The notes beneath the pieces were generated by a model that saw nothing but the letters and a program-made list of their open reading frames with translations, was not told the DNA's origin and did no database searches. Of a DNA stretch of 64,000 nt, positions 1 to 11,182 are shown piece by piece. The position numbers and the translations under genes are program-made. Within the stretch, counting starts at the first letter, position 1; each line of letters starts with the position of its first letter. Origin of the DNA: Micropterix aruncella (taxonomy: Eukaryota; Arthropoda; Insecta; Lepidoptera; Micropterigidae). The stretch spans positions 31,450,204 through 31,514,203 of the forward strand of contig OX155961.1 of NCBI GenBank assembly GCA_944548615.1, given 5' to 3'.

Positions 1-1377
1 ATGACTTTCAACAACAATATGCACACAACATCGCTCATGCCTAGCAAGTAAAACCAAAACAAAATGCATAACGACTCAACGGCTCACGAAAAAAACAACT
101 CCGCTTCTCAACGCACTCAAGCGACAACATATGGCAACTCGGCAAACAAACAATACAACGCAAACGAACTTCATAGCAACGACGATTTGAGACCCTGGGA
201 ACTTGTACAGACGAAAACCGTTATTGATACACTCCTAGGTAAATCCTAACAAAGGAAGTCAACACAATCGCACCAAACTCTTCACCGGGCGGAGCTAACG
301 ACGTCATTGAAGAGTGGTGACCTGCATGGCGCAACGCTTCGGGACAACATGCAGCTTGGCGAACCTGCAAATCCCCTAGGCACATCCGGGAGAATTGCTT
401 TTGAGTCCAGTATAGGAAACAGCTGACGAGGGCACTATCGGCTCAAATTCTATCTCATTACAAGAGCATCATTCACAAACCCTAACACACTACGAAACGG
501 AAACAACCACGCAACGGAAGAATATTAACCCCGTCAACGCAAAACGAAATGGAACACACAGCGCAGCACTCTAATCAACCACGAGAATTACAAACGCCGA
601 GAGTAGACGGTATAGCGAAACCACTCATTCGAAGCGTAAATTCAACAAACCCACAACAACAGCAGCATTTCCCACACAACACGCCTGGATACGACGTCAT
701 AGTCGAAGCAATTTGGAAGTCGACCGAATGGTTTAGCGACTTACTGACTAAAACCACCGAACTGTACGACCTCATTCGCAGAAACAAGACGCCGCACTCC
801 AGAACATCTTCAAACGGGAACCTCAAACTTCAATCCAACTGATGTCCACACGAAAGCTCAGAAAACAAACTTCGACCATCAGGCGACAAATCTTCAAGCG
901 CATTTTTACAATCTCATTGTACATTTTTAAATCGCGCTAAATAATTATCAAATCATACCCTCCACATTTTAGCCGCGCAAGCATAATTATGTCAATTCAA
1001 TTTACGGCTAACATTCATTTTCACGCGCGCGCATATTATCAACCTATTGTTTTATATACACTCATTCTTACGGCCAGCACATTTTGCACGCCAGCATTTA
1101 TATCGAGCCATTGTCCATTGTCTCATATTCACTTTTCATTGTCAACATTTTATAACAGCGCCAGTATCTTAACACAATTGTAACGAAACGCCTTCGCCAC
1201 TCATAACAACATACGGTTCTCAAACTGTCGAACACTCGCATAAAAACATACGATTCCCAAACTTTCGCGAACACAACTTCACACACACTTTTAATTGTCA
1301 CACTACGACTTTTTTGCCACTTTGTCGTGAAGACCTTCCATATTGTCATACGCAAGCCCTTCACTAGGGGGGAGCCA
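1..1377 (+). mobile_element. 3' internal part of an LTR retrotransposon (5' part outside window)
   Basis: This stretch ends in a purine-rich tract (1362-1377, with a run of six G) directly before a sequence that begins TGT and behaves as an LTR, which is the expected order for the 3' end of an LTR retrotransposon. Short open frames at 64-249 and 549-842 are polar, Gln/Asn/Thr/Ser-rich and carry no motif I recognise; they may be the tail of a polyprotein or an accessory frame. From about 850 to 1360 I see no coding signal. The element body with protease, reverse transcriptase and integrase must lie upstream of the window. Placement as Ty3/gypsy-like rests only on the LTR resemblance to the solo LTR at 44335-44974. 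Confidence 0.5.
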
Positions 1378-1962
1378 TGTAGGAGCCTACGGCCCTACAT
1401 ACCCACAACAAAAAAGTTAATTTCACAAAATAGAAAAGTGCAGACTCGCTCAAACTTACACGAGCAGCTGCAGTTAATTTCCAGCTAAATTTGGCAAATA
1501 TTGCCCAGGCAAGCGACACATGCGTCGCCCCACTCGTAGCTATTGCATCACCGATCACCCTATAAAACGCAGTACATTTCACTCGATCGGCATCATTCCC
1601 TTGGCGGACACGTACACCTCTACATTCAGTCCCTTGGTGGACAAGTACACGACAAGTTATCGCGCTACACTTCATTATCAAGCAGTACCTGCATTATCCG
1701 CGATACCGATCGTCAAGCCTCGCTCCTCGACTACACTCTTCAGACACACTGCCACGGCTTCACCTAGCGCCCACACTACTACACAACGGCGAATTAACAC
1801 TCAAGGCGTTAAGAACTGGCGACTTCAACTCAACTCTCTTCAACCTTCTGATTAAACACTTCTACTTGGACATCCACGACTTTCATTCACGGAGCAACTT
1901 TCATGCTGAGAACCACCCTTCGCTCACAAGCAATTGGAGTCTAGTGAAGGGTGATTCTCACA
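1378..1962 (+). repeat. LTR (3' LTR of the element at 1-1377)
   Basis: The segment starts with TGTAGG and ends with CTCACA, so it has TG...CA ends. It follows a polypurine tract. It contains a TATAAA at about 1560 followed by an initiator-like region, as expected for an LTR promoter. Its last 30 bases (GGAGTCTAGTGAAGGG...TCTCACA) closely resemble the end of the independent LTR at 44944-44974, which supports the right boundary. Length is 585 bp. The left partner LTR is outside the window, so the target duplication cannot be checked. Confidence 0.55.
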
Positions 1963-2415
1963 CCCCTTTCTATGAATCTAACCGCTCACTTGACCCCTTA
2001 AGAGTCTACGTTTTTATGATCACTTTCTATGAACTACACCGTTTATTGACACATCAGGAGTCTTCTTCTCCGTCGTTCCCTCATTACTGAGGATCGTGGC
2101 CATTAGACAACAGTTTGCCTACAAGGCTCCTTCACGTCGACCTGTCTTCTGCATGGCGGGTCGCAGATTGTATTGGCCCTTGTGTAACTTCTTTGATGAG
2201 GTCGTTCCATCTGGCCGGTGATCTGCCTCTGCTTCTTCTTCCCTCCACCTTGACCCCCGGAAAGCATTTTCTCCAGATTCTCTGGGTTTCTCCTGGCAAC
2301 ATGACCGATGAACTGCAGGATCCTTCTCATGCATACGGTGGAGAGCCTCACTTGGATGCCGATATTTTCCAGTACAGATTTGTTGATGCGAGAATATATA
2401 CAGAACAGAAAAACA
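1963..2415 (-). mobile_element. LINE 3' end, RTE-like, copy 1 (truncated)
   Basis: On the minus strand this encodes the C-terminal tail of a LINE polyprotein (HVARRNPENLEKM, then a basic GQMERPHQRS stretch) and then 3' UTR. The same sequence recurs at 26885-27414 with high identity, in the same orientation, including the 3' UTR near CCCCTTTCTATGAAT. Comparison with that copy shows that the LTR element at 1-1962 sits inside the 3' UTR of this LINE. The 5' side stops near 2415 with no upstream coding, as is usual for 5'-truncated LINEs. The reading frame is disrupted between 2119 and 2351. Clade assignment is from general resemblance of the tail. Confidence 0.65.
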
Positions 2416-2580
2416 CAATGTGAATATTTGAACCGATTTTATATAATATAGAATAAAGAGAGCGACTTACCAAATTATTCAACATTTCGCAAACCAAGTT
2501 TTTCATTAAAATTTGTCCAACCGCCGCCGCCGAAATAGCTGCCCAAAAAAAATTACGCCTTTTAAAATAAAATCGAAGTG
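2416..2580. other. AT-rich spacer without recognised feature
   Basis: No coding or repeat signal was recognised apart from a short CCGCCG run near 2522. Confidence 0.4.
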
Positions 2581-2745
2581 TGTGTAACGGCCCGTATCGT
2601 TACATGCAGTATCTTAAGTAAACAAATGCATTGATTTCCAGTGAAATGCACTGACACAAATTCAGCTATTATTCTATCTCGTGCAACGATTAATCAGCAC
2701 GATCAAACAATAGTTTTATTCGGAATAAATAATAATATTATAGCA
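2581..2745 (+). repeat. LTR fragment, same family as the solo LTR at 44335
   Basis: It begins TGTAACGG...GTTACATGC and aligns over about 150 bases with 44335-44480, sharing GATTTCCAGTGAAAT, CAATTCAGCTATTATT and AATCAGCACGAT in the same order. It stops at about 2745 before the TATA region of the full LTR, so only the first quarter of the LTR survives. Confidence 0.6.
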
Positions 2746-3123
2746 AAATTATAGCCTTCGGTTTTACAGGTTTCCAGTTTCCTACTTCACGCCAGGCTGC
2801 ATCGCACGAAAATAAATTTCCTATAGGTACTAACAATGATCTCAAAATTGCTAGTAAAAAGAATTCAATTAATAATCAATTTGTATTATAACAATCATAA
2901 ATAACATTAAGAAATAATCATAATAATAATAATAACTAAAAGGTACAAGAATAGTCACTGGGATAATAAATGATATTTAATTGTCAGACATTATAAATAG
3001 TCCAAAGTAATAAAAGCAAACCAAAAGAATTATTTACCAAAAAGGCACTAAATGGTCCTTGCAAGTTTAAAAATCATATGCAATGTTTAAAAATCATACA
3101 AGTAATAAGAATTCACAAGAAAT
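2746..3123. other. AT-rich spacer
   Basis: Very AT-rich sequence with AATAAT runs; no gene or recognised element. Confidence 0.4.
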
Positions 3124-3300
3124 CACCTTATAAAATCTAAATCATAGTACTTCTCGCTAATCAAATGCTTCTTTAGCTGTTTTTTAAATATACGCAGATT
3201 CCCTTCCCTGGCGAGAGTTTTAAATGAGTGAGCAAACCATTGAAAAGTTTAATGCCGTCAAAAGTTTGCTGCCGATATCTAATGTAGGTACTTTGATTTT
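3124..3300 (-). pseudogene. LINE C-terminal fragment
   Basis: The minus strand reads GIKLFNGL and, after a one-base frame change, HSFKTLAREGNLRIFKK then LKKHLISEKYYDL and a stop. The pattern G-x-K-x-(F/Y)-N-x-L-P...FK-x-x-LKK-x-L...YYDL is the usual C-terminus of jockey/CR1-group LINE polyproteins. No reverse transcriptase remains upstream. It is a short, frameshifted relic. Confidence 0.5.
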
Positions 3301-3929
3301 AAGGACACCTCATTTTTGTTTTATCTACCAAGTTTTTTTATATATTATGACCATTTATTATTGATTCTATTGATTATTGAGTATATTTAAAATATTTTTT
3401 ATTTTAATAAAGTTATTGCGCAACAAAATTTTATTCTGAGTTAACATTGATTGTTGTTTAATTTGCCGTTAAATTTTAATAATATTAGTAAAATATTTTT
3501 TATACAATAAATACAATACAATGCAATACAATCAACTACTCTAGTAGATAGGCATTCCTACACTTGGACGCCTCACAAAATTAAATGCTTAAAATTTAAT
3601 TATTAAAAAAATAACCATCATGATAGGCTGTAGTATTATATTCAATATTACCTACTTACAAATAATCAAAGTATACTAATGTAATTAAATAGTAAGAGAA
3701 AATAATATATTAAAATAGAAATGCAAATTCTAATGTAGAATAATCAACGTAAAATAATTTTATTTTCAATCCAGCAATATGCCTTCATATTTTTTAAACA
3801 AAAATAGATGTTTACTAAATTATATAAGAATTAGAATGGCAGCTATCATAATACCGTTATGTTTAAAATTTTACAAATTTTGCTAATTATCAACATGGAA
3901 AATATACTCGGAATTTTCAAACTCCCTTA
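3301..3929. other. AT-rich spacer
   Basis: Sequence of very low complexity in A and T with no coding potential or recognised repeat. Confidence 0.4.
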
Positions 3930-4110
3930 TACCATAAATTGGGTTTCTTATCAAATTACTTATAATTGTCTTTTTAAATTGGTCCTCTCCAAGGCTTTCA
4001 TTTGCTCTGGAATCTTATTATAGAAGGACAAATTTTGGTGAATAAAACTCGCTGTCGGTTTATGTGGAGACTGGTTTTATTCCTCGTATCGTGATGATGA
4101 AAATCACTAT
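3930..4110 (-). pseudogene. second LINE C-terminal fragment
   Basis: The minus strand reads HQNLSFYNKIPEQMKALER followed by TNLKRQL and a stop. This has the same FYNKIP...K...LK-x-L layout as the fragment at 3124-3300 but differs in sequence, so it comes from another LINE. Only the last 30 or so residues are recognisable. Confidence 0.4.
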
Positions 4111-4720
4111 ACCTACCTAATTTAACTTTTTGATACATAGCCTAACTCATTTGTACTATAATTATATTATATGTTTTTTTAAATTTATTGTTAAATATCT
4201 ATGCAATCTAGTTGTAAAAACATAAATATAGTGCGCCCAAAAGGCAGGTTGTGCGGCGCTGAGTAAATTGTAAAACTCCATGTTACTACACCACAAAAGG
4301 AATAAAATAAATTGATTTGAATTAAGTGAATGTTTTTTATTTAACCGATGATCGTACATAACGGATGTCTTTGCAAATAGGTAATATTGATTATTATTTT
4401 TTGAATTATTTTAAATATTATTTTTGTATACCCGGCTGTCCCGAAAACACTGTATACATACAGTACTTCAATTGGTGGTATTCCGCTGCAAACTGCCCTG
4501 TCCGCTTATTCCGGTCGCGGGCGCCACGAAAATGTATCCTATTAAGGAAATATCTAATCCACTTTTGTTATTGCTGGTCGTAAATGGCACACGAGGTCAT
4601 TTCGTCGCGCAAACAGCCATCTATGAGGAGTTTATGTCATACAACTTTATGAGCTATAAAGTCGCGGTCTATTCCCGCAACCAAAAAATCCACCGTTATC
4701 GTCGGGAACAGCCCGCTGCT
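4111..4720. other. spacer without recognised feature
   Basis: AT-rich to 4430, then more balanced composition to 4720. The open frames are short and show no motif. Confidence 0.35.
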
Positions 4721-4721
4721 T

Positions 4722-5525
4722 TCTCCCACTCGGTCGTATGGGTGTGGTAGGCTCGTGCTGGGAATAAAATACTCGCATTTGCAAAGTAAGTACGTTATAT
4801 TATTATATATGTGTCTTGACCTGTATTTCAGCCCAAGTTATGGAATCACATCGTGGCTTTGGAGTTGAAAATCCTAAGCAGTATTTTGTTTAATTCTGGT
4901 AAGAAGAAAAAGGAAACGTATAGAATCAGAACAAGTCAAAAAGGTATTCCAAAGACATTAATTATTATGGTAGTATACAGAATGAATACTACTTTTGTTC
5001 AGCGCTCCTATACGTTCATTTCCCCAAGGGTCTAACTGGCGACCTAAAATCCGCGCAAAATAAGACATACTGTAAAATCTGCTTACAAATTGGGTTGTGA
5101 AAGAGGGACGACAAGGAATTTAAAAATTATTGGACATTATAATCTAATCTGGACATTTGAATATTGAAATCCTCTATTATTAGAATGGAGTTGAATATCC
5201 AAAGCAGAACTTTGATTAATTCTGGGAAAGGAGAGAAAAGAAAAGTGTAGAAACAGAACAAGTAGGTATATTACAGCATTTTCTCCACTCGGTCGAGTGG
5301 GTACAGTAGGCTCGTGCTGAGAATAAAATGCTCGCATTTGCAAAGCAACTGTGCCTATTATTATAGTATCTTGATTCCAGCCCAAATAAAGGGAGCACAT
5401 GGGAGCATGAGAGTTTAAAATCCAAAGCTAAACTTTGGTTTATTCTAGCAAGAAGATAAAAGAAACGTACAGAATCAGATCAAGTATATTATAGCAGCTT
5501 TCTCCGGTCGTGTGGGTGTAGAAGT
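4722..5525. repeat. degenerate tandem repeat, unit about 215 bp
   Basis: A unit that includes CTCGGTCG, GTAGGCTCGTGCTG, AATAAAATGCTCGCATTTGC, a CAGCCCAA block, AACTTTGATTAATTCTGG and a GAATCAGAACAAGTA block is seen nearly whole at 4729-4960 and 5286-5505, and in part at 5181-5295. It begins again at about 5500. Diverged copies separated by 5000-5180 suggest an old duplication. It ends beside a run of 13 C at 5525-5537. Confidence 0.6.
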
Positions 5526-5537
5526 CCCCCCCCCCCC

Positions 5538-5990
5538 GCGCAACTCTACCTCTCTACCCTAACAATTTTACGAATACATAGAGAAAACTTTTACAGTTTA
5601 GAAATACCTTAATTTACAAACAAATGAGTTTTATTTTCGATTAAACGGATTAAATATCTAAAACTAATTAAGGGCCTAAAACAACTTACTTTTCTCAGAA
5701 ATGTAACAACTCGACCGACTCTCCAAAAGACACTCAATCAGGATAAAAGCGAAGCTTAATGGATACTTTAGTGATTGTTTAAGAGAGTTCTCCAGTTTCT
5801 AAAAAGAGCCAGCGCTCTCCGCGCAGTAACAAAGTTAGTGTTGAAATGCTCCCAAAGGCGACGATATCGTAAAGAAAATATTACTGCAGTAAAGAATGGG
5901 ACGAAATGGAGTCGGAGGGATTCACACCCAAAGCGGTGCTATCTCGAAGCAGTGATGAATCGGATATGAGGAACAGTGATTTATTTTATT
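5538..5990. other. spacer without recognised feature
   Basis: No gene or repeat recognised; open frames are short and without motif. Confidence 0.35.
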
Positions 5991-5994
5991 TTGA

Positions 5995-6650
5995 AAAGGA
6001 AAAAAGGTTGTGTCACCCCAAGTCCTTTCCGGCATATAGCCAAGGACTGATTTCATCTAAATATTCATTTCATTAACACAATCGATAAGCGCCCTCTCTC
6101 GGACGGCGTACGAACCCGGTTGGCTTCGGCTAAGAGTGGGGTTGAGCCAAGGTTTGGTTAAAATGGTTGGTGGAATATAAACATTACTAGTGTAGCTGGT
6201 ACAAGGAATTTTCATTTAAAAAAATTACAATGTGATTTCGGCCCTACAAGGAATCTGTGTAAGTACCAAATTTCAGGTGTCTAAAGTTCAATATTTCGAG
6301 ATTGATATTTCAATCTCGAAATATTGGACTTCGACACCTGAACTGTCAATCTCGAACTATTGGACTTAGACACCTGAACAGACTAGTTCACTCCCTGGTG
6401 GACCGCTTTCAGCCACAACCTTTTCAACGCTTACCATTACCAAATGATGCCTGCATGCCAAATTTCAGCTGAATCGGATTCAGCATTTGGGCGCTATAGC
6501 AGAAGAATACACACAAGCAAATACACAGGCAAACAGGCACACAAACATACTTCAATCTGGAAACTGTCCTAATCGTCTCAGGAGGGCTCAAAATGGATAT
6601 TTCCCTCTTCATCTAGAAAACATTTTTTAGCGCGTTCACAATACTTTCCC
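5995..6650. repeat. LINE 3'-UTR-type repeat (family seen also at 27540, 47450, 48800)
   Basis: The block includes GGTTGTGTCACCCCAAG, TGATTTCGGCCCTACAAGG, AATATTTCGAGATTGA, ACCAAATGATGCCTGC, AATTTCAGCTGAATCGG and CACAATACTTTCCCTCCT. The same ordered words occur at 27497-27840, 47170-47820 and, reversed, at 48800-48950. No protein is encoded. The absence of terminal inverted repeats and the A/C-rich tracts suggest a LINE 3' UTR. This copy contains an internal palindrome (6274-6340). Confidence 0.55.
6274..6340. repeat. near-perfect 67-bp palindrome
   Basis: CAGGTGTCTAAAGTTCAATA on the left is mirrored, with few mismatches, by the complement ending TCGACACCTG on the right, around a TATT centre. 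The right arm is partly repeated again at 6341-6379 in direct orientation. Other copies of the host repeat lack this, so it arose by local inverted duplication. Confidence 0.75.
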
Positions 6651-7680
6651 TCCTCTACGGATTTATTGTTTAATCCAAATGTGTGTTTGAACTCTCAATA
6701 ATATTCCGATTTTTCAAAAAAAGAAAATGATATCATATGATATTCATGGGACCTTGACAATATTTCGGAACTCGTATTTTTTTATATTTAAAATAATGAA
6801 AGACATTTCTTTTGCTTGACTGTGTAACTATCGACTCTAAGAAAAGTTTATTTTACTCTTGAATCCAAGGAGGAAATCACAACAGACGCTCTTAACATAC
6901 ACAATAGGGATGTTACTTGCATTGCCGGATGAGCAATAAGGCAAAGTAGGTTCTGGCCTATGGGCCCACGACGTTTAAGGGGCCCCTAGGCCCCTGAATA
7001 AGTAATCATTATAATCATATTTTTTTCTAATATAAAAAATCATTGAATTGAATTTCTAAGGAGAAAATCTTTGATCGTTTACTTGTATTAAATAGCGTAA
7101 TTGTTATAAATTATCGACAGTTGCCAAAAATTGACATTTTATAGGGTTTTTTTTCCGGTGGTTTTAATCAAAATGTTATACAAACATGGCTTTCATCAGC
7201 TCTTATTCTTCATTGCTATCGCCAATGACTCTTTATGAGACTGTCATATGTGAGCTATGTATACAGATATGCTTCATGGTCAAGGTCGTACAATAGCAAT
7301 ACAATTCCTTCTTTGAACAGTCTCCAATCTCAATTGCTTTCATGATTAGAGTATCAACTGCCAAAGTCAAATGTCTGATCAGGCGTAATCCTAATTCATA
7401 TGTCGTTATCGCCTCCCTTGACATTATTTTTTACCGCCAAAACGACTGTGATTTCTACGTATTTCAATCCGTCCCTGGGGAGAGTTCATAAAATGAAAGT
7501 GTCGCCGGCTATCTCCCCACTTTGTCCGGCGGGCGGTGGGTTTGTGCAGTTTTTCTAAGCGGGTGCCACCACCTACATGCCATCGGTCCGAGATGAAGGT
7601 ACATACTTCATCCTTTCTTACAGTCTCTCCTACCAGCTTCGTGGCTTGGTTTTCACAATGTCGTATTTATGGATATTTTA
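6651..7680. other. spacer without recognised feature
   Basis: Mixed AT-rich sequence with a GC-richer patch at 7495-7660. The open frame on the minus strand at 7233-7424 shows no motif. Nothing assigned. Confidence 0.35.
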
Positions 7681-8020
7681 CTACCTTAGAGCGCGTTTGA
7701 ATTGTGTACGAGTATATTTTATTAACTCGATAATTTTATGATTATAATTTTAAATACTTTTTGATGATATTTATTTTTTTTTATATTCTTATGACAAAGA
7801 CATAAATTAGAATTTTTATATTTTTTTGTGTGCACAGGTAAAATATTTTCTGGTACACCTGCCTTAGTACAGGCCTAGGCCTAGTTAGGAGGTGTTGACA
7901 TAGTGACCAAGATGCTGCAGTGTGCTTTATTTTTCGCTACTGGTCCAAACACATTTTTTTTTGCAATGCTGCAGGAAATTATATCTCGTGCTTTACTTTT
8001 AATAAATAAATAAAATAAAT
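7681..8020 (+). mobile_element. LINE 3' UTR fragment with AATA tail
   Basis: This AT-rich segment contains ACAGGCCTAGGCCTAGTTAGG and ends in a run of AATAAATAAA units (8003-8023). The same CCT/AGG motif block occurs at 26217-26250 and 36243-36275, each within AT-rich sequence that ends in an A-rich tail. That is the layout of 5'-truncated LINE 3' ends. No coding remains here. Confidence 0.45.
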
Positions 8021-8029
8021 AAATAGGGA

Positions 8030-8185
8030 CTGTGCATATCAACTGCGGTTAGTATAGTCATTGATTATATTAGGTATCGGATGGCTTAAATCCATAGTAC
8101 CTTTTGGCAACCTTTCTGCGCCGGCGAAATGTTCGTGGCGCTGATAGTATTGGCGGCGAACCTCATAGTAATTTATTTGGCCATA
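8030..8185 (+). repeat. repeat with GCCGGCGAAATG core, left part, split by LINE
   Basis: It shares GCGCCGGCGAAATG, GTGGCG(C/T)TGAT and AATTTATTTGGCCA with 31797-31930. It stops at AATTTATTTGGCCATA exactly where the poly-T run of the LINE begins, whereas the 31.8-kb copy continues with ATCTATAATAAG...AATGAATGTTTTTTATAAAG. A matching continuation is found beyond the other end of the LINE at about 11855-11895. Confidence 0.6.
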
Positions 8186-8395
8186 TTTTTTTTTTTTTTT
8201 TTTTTTTTTTTTATTTAGGTAAAAAACAGTCATAAACAAATGTTTTTACAAATACACTTAAACAAATAGACCTACATTACCATTAATTTTAACAAAACTT
8301 GTAAATGTAGCCACAACAATATAAATGTCTAGTCGGATCGAACTGTTTTCATTTAGTACGAGTACCCTACCTAAATTATTAACTGTAAACTAAAA

Positions 8396-11182
8396 CTAAT
8401 GCAACAACAAATCACTCAATTGTTTCCTAAAAGTAATTAATGACACTGAGAATATATCTATGTCGTTCAAAACTTCATTATAACACATGCAAGAGCGTCT
8501 GAAGAAGGTATTTTTTGCGTAGTTTGAATGAAAAGGGGGAATATAGAAAGTATCTTTTGAACGTGAGGAGGAAGACCGCGGGATTTTAAAAAGAATTTTT
8601 TCCAAAAGGGGTGCAGAGTTGATGTGGTTATGAATAATTTTATATAAGAAAATGCTGTCTAAGAATTTTCGTCTTGAATACAGAAAATGCATTTTGTGTG
8701 TTGTTACTCTCTCTGCGTAATCGGTGCAGAGGCTACCTGTCCGAAAGTCTAATGATTTTAAACATTTCTTTTGTACCCTCTCAATCCTATCTACGTGAAC
8801 AGCATACTGGGGACTCCAAACTACACTTCCGAATTCTAGGACACTACGAACAAATGCATTGTAGAGTATTTTAATGGTGTTGCCTCTGGCAAAAGGTTTA
8901 CTTATGCGCAGAATCAGTCCGAGTTGTTTAAAAGCCTTAGCTACGATCTTATCAATGTGAAGGTTAAAGTGCAGTTTGGAATCCAGGGTAATGCCTAGAT
9001 CACGAATGTTGGTAACTCGGGTTAAGTTATTACTGGATATTTTGTAATCATAAATAATTGGATGATGCTTTCGGGTGAATGTTATGACGTTACATTTATC
9101 CGTATTTAAAATTAGTTGATTATCCTTACAATAGTTCTCAAAGCTTAATAAATCCTGTTGCAAATCTTCACAATCACCAAGACCTTTAACAATTTTGAAT
9201 ATTTTTGTATCGTCTGCATAAAGCAAGTGATGCGACTTATTAAAACACGGTCCAATATCGTTTAAATATAAAGTAAATAGAAAAGGGCCAAGGTGGGATC
9301 CCTGAGGAATTCCTGACGGAACATTAAGAAACGAAGAGCGGTAACCTTTAAGGGCGACGGCTTGACTACGATTGTTTATATAGGACTGGATCCATCTTAG
9401 CAGGTCGCCGTGTATACCGAATTTCGAAAGTTTTTGTATAAGGATAGAATGACTAATTTTGTCAAAAGCCTTAGAGAAATCAGTATACACGGCATCAACC
9501 TGGAATCCGGAATCAAGGGCATTCAACAAAAAGTCAGTGTATTCGATAAGATTTGTGTTAACACTTCTACCACGAAAAAACCCATGCTGTTCCGTTGATA
9601 CAACGTGCTGCATTTGAGTGGTTAACGACGTAGTAATTATTTTTTCGAAAATCTTACCAAATAGACTCAGCTTAGAGATAGGCCTGTACTGCATAATATA
9701 ATGTTTGTCACCACCTTTTAGAATTGGAGTTACCAGAGATTTCTTCCAGATGGCAGGAAAACAGCCCTCCAGCATAGATTTCCTATAAATTATGGTGATT
9801 GGTATTGAAAACTCTTTACTAAGCTTCCTGATTAAGATGGGATGGATGTTGTCGAAACCCGCACCCTTGTTTATATCTATTTGCTGAAATAGTTTATCTA
9901 CAAGGTTTTCTGTTATTTCTACCGTCGAGATGTTAACTGAAGATAAGGCTGTATCAGTACAGGAAGTGTCACTCACTTGGGAAGTGTCGGGGATAAAAAC
10001 TGAGTTAAAATAATCATTAAACATATTGGTAATTGTTTCGCCGTCACTTGAAGATACATCGTTCAGGCTCATATGAGAGGGAATATTATTGGCACCAAAT
10101 TTAGATTTAATAAATGTCCAAAAAAATCGAGGGGCGATGTTAATTTTTTCTTCTGAGAAATCAATATAGTTTTTGTAACATTCCCGCTCAAGTTTCTTTT
10201 CCCGTGAGCGTAATAATGAAAAAGTTTGGTAGTGGCAAAGATTGTCATATTTTTTCCATTTGGAATGCATTTTCATTTTCTGACGAATTAATTTTATTAA
10301 ACCACGGGAATACCAAGGTGGATAATTTGTTTGTGATTTTACTAGTTTCTTCGGAATATATTTGTCTATAAGATCCTGTAAGAAGTTGTAAAAATAGGTA
10401 ACCGATTTTTCAGTATCCAATTTCGATAAAACTTTATCCCAGTCAACATTCATTAACGCGTTACTTATGCTAACAAAGTCAGCCGCATGATAGATAACTT
10501 TTAAACGTTCTTTAATACACATCATATAAGTGTTGCAGGGGAGGTAAAAGGTAATATCTAATGACTTATGATGGTGATCCTCCGGCGTGAGTGGGGAATC
10601 AGAGTTCCTCACTTTGCAGCTAGTAGAACACAAAACTAAGTCGAGTATCCTCCCATTTTTATTTTGACATCCGTTATATTGCGATAGGCTAGAAATATTC
10701 ATAAAATCAATCAAGTCAGACACTTTGATATCGTCGTTCGCGTTCACGCTAAGAGAATCGGAATATTCCAAAGAATACCAATCTGCTTTAGTGATATTTA
10801 GATCACCGAGGATTAAAAAGTTGTCATTTTGGTGATTCTGCATGATATCAAACGTATTATCGTAAAATGTTCGAAGTGCCTCTAAATGATTATCATTGTG
10901 CGGGAAATAACAACAGGCTATATGTGTGTACGTAGTTTGTGAGTGTGAGGATGCAGTATTGCGGGAGGGAGCGCCGACGAGCGGAGTCGGCGCCGGGATC
11001 TCGAGAGTCAGCCACAAGCAGTGGCGCGCCCGCTCCGAGCACAAGTCGTCCCGCCGTCGCGCGCGCAGCCCGCAACGCACAGCTATTAGCATTCCTCCGC
11101 CGCGCTCGCCGCGTCCGTCACTAACGAGCCTATCGTGCCTATAGGTACACGTTATAATTATTGTAAAAATATTCTGCGTCAT
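8396..11182 (-). CDS. LINE ORF2: endonuclease (most) and reverse transcriptase
   Basis: This 928-residue frame encodes most of an AP-like endonuclease and a full reverse transcriptase. Visible endonuclease motifs are GGGMLIAV (about 28-35), LGDLN (about 125-129) and the catalytic-type EDHHHKSLDI further on. The reverse transcriptase has the motif TDFSKAFD (about 567), SGIPQGSHLGP (about 623) and the catalytic YADD (about 655-658). The C-terminus holds the thumb-like IRDLGITLDSKL region. No RNase H is present, as in jockey/CR1-group LINEs. It primes reverse transcription of its own RNA at a nicked target in the nucleus. The first endonuclease residues are in another frame (11139-11327). The apparent start codon lies within the frameshifted region, so it is not the true start. 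A CG-rich stretch at about 10940-11110 is the most GC-rich part of the element. Confidence 0.85.
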   Translation of the reverse strand: MTQNIFTIIITCTYRHDRLVSDGRGERGGGMLIAVRCGLRARRRDDLCSERARHCLWLTLEIPAPTPLVGAPSRNTASSHSQTTYTHIACCYFPHNDNHLEALRTFYDNTFDIMQNHQNDNFLILGDLNITKADWYSLEYSDSLSVNANDDIKVSDLIDFMNISSLSQYNGCQNKNGRILDLVLCSTSCKVRNSDSPLTPEDHHHKSLDITFYLPCNTYMMCIKERLKVIYHAADFVSISNALMNVDWDKVLSKLDTEKSVTYFYNFLQDLIDKYIPKKLVKSQTNYPPWYSRGLIKLIRQKMKMHSKWKKYDNLCHYQTFSLLRSREKKLERECYKNYIDFSEEKINIAPRFFWTFIKSKFGANNIPSHMSLNDVSSSDGETITNMFNDYFNSVFIPDTSQVSDTSCTDTALSSVNISTVEITENLVDKLFQQIDINKGAGFDNIHPILIRKLSKEFSIPITIIYRKSMLEGCFPAIWKKSLVTPILKGGDKHYIMQYRPISKLSLFGKIFEKIITTSLTTQMQHVVSTEQHGFFRGRSVNTNLIEYTDFLLNALDSGFQVDAVYTDFSKAFDKISHSILIQKLSKFGIHGDLLRWIQSYINNRSQAVALKGYRSSFLNVPSGIPQGSHLGPFLFTLYLNDIGPCFNKSHHLLYADDTKIFKIVKGLGDCEDLQQDLLSFENYCKDNQLILNTDKCNVITFTRKHHPIIYDYKISSNNLTRVTNIRDLGITLDSKLHFNLHIDKIVAKAFKQLGLILRISKPFARGNTIKILYNAFVRSVLEFGSVVWSPQYAVHVDRIERVQKKCLKSLDFRTGSLCTDYAERVTTHKMHFLYSRRKFLDSIFLYKIIHNHINSAPLLEKILFKIPRSSSSRSKDTFYIPPFHSNYAKNTFFRRSCMCYNEVLNDIDIFSVSLITFRKQLSDLLLH

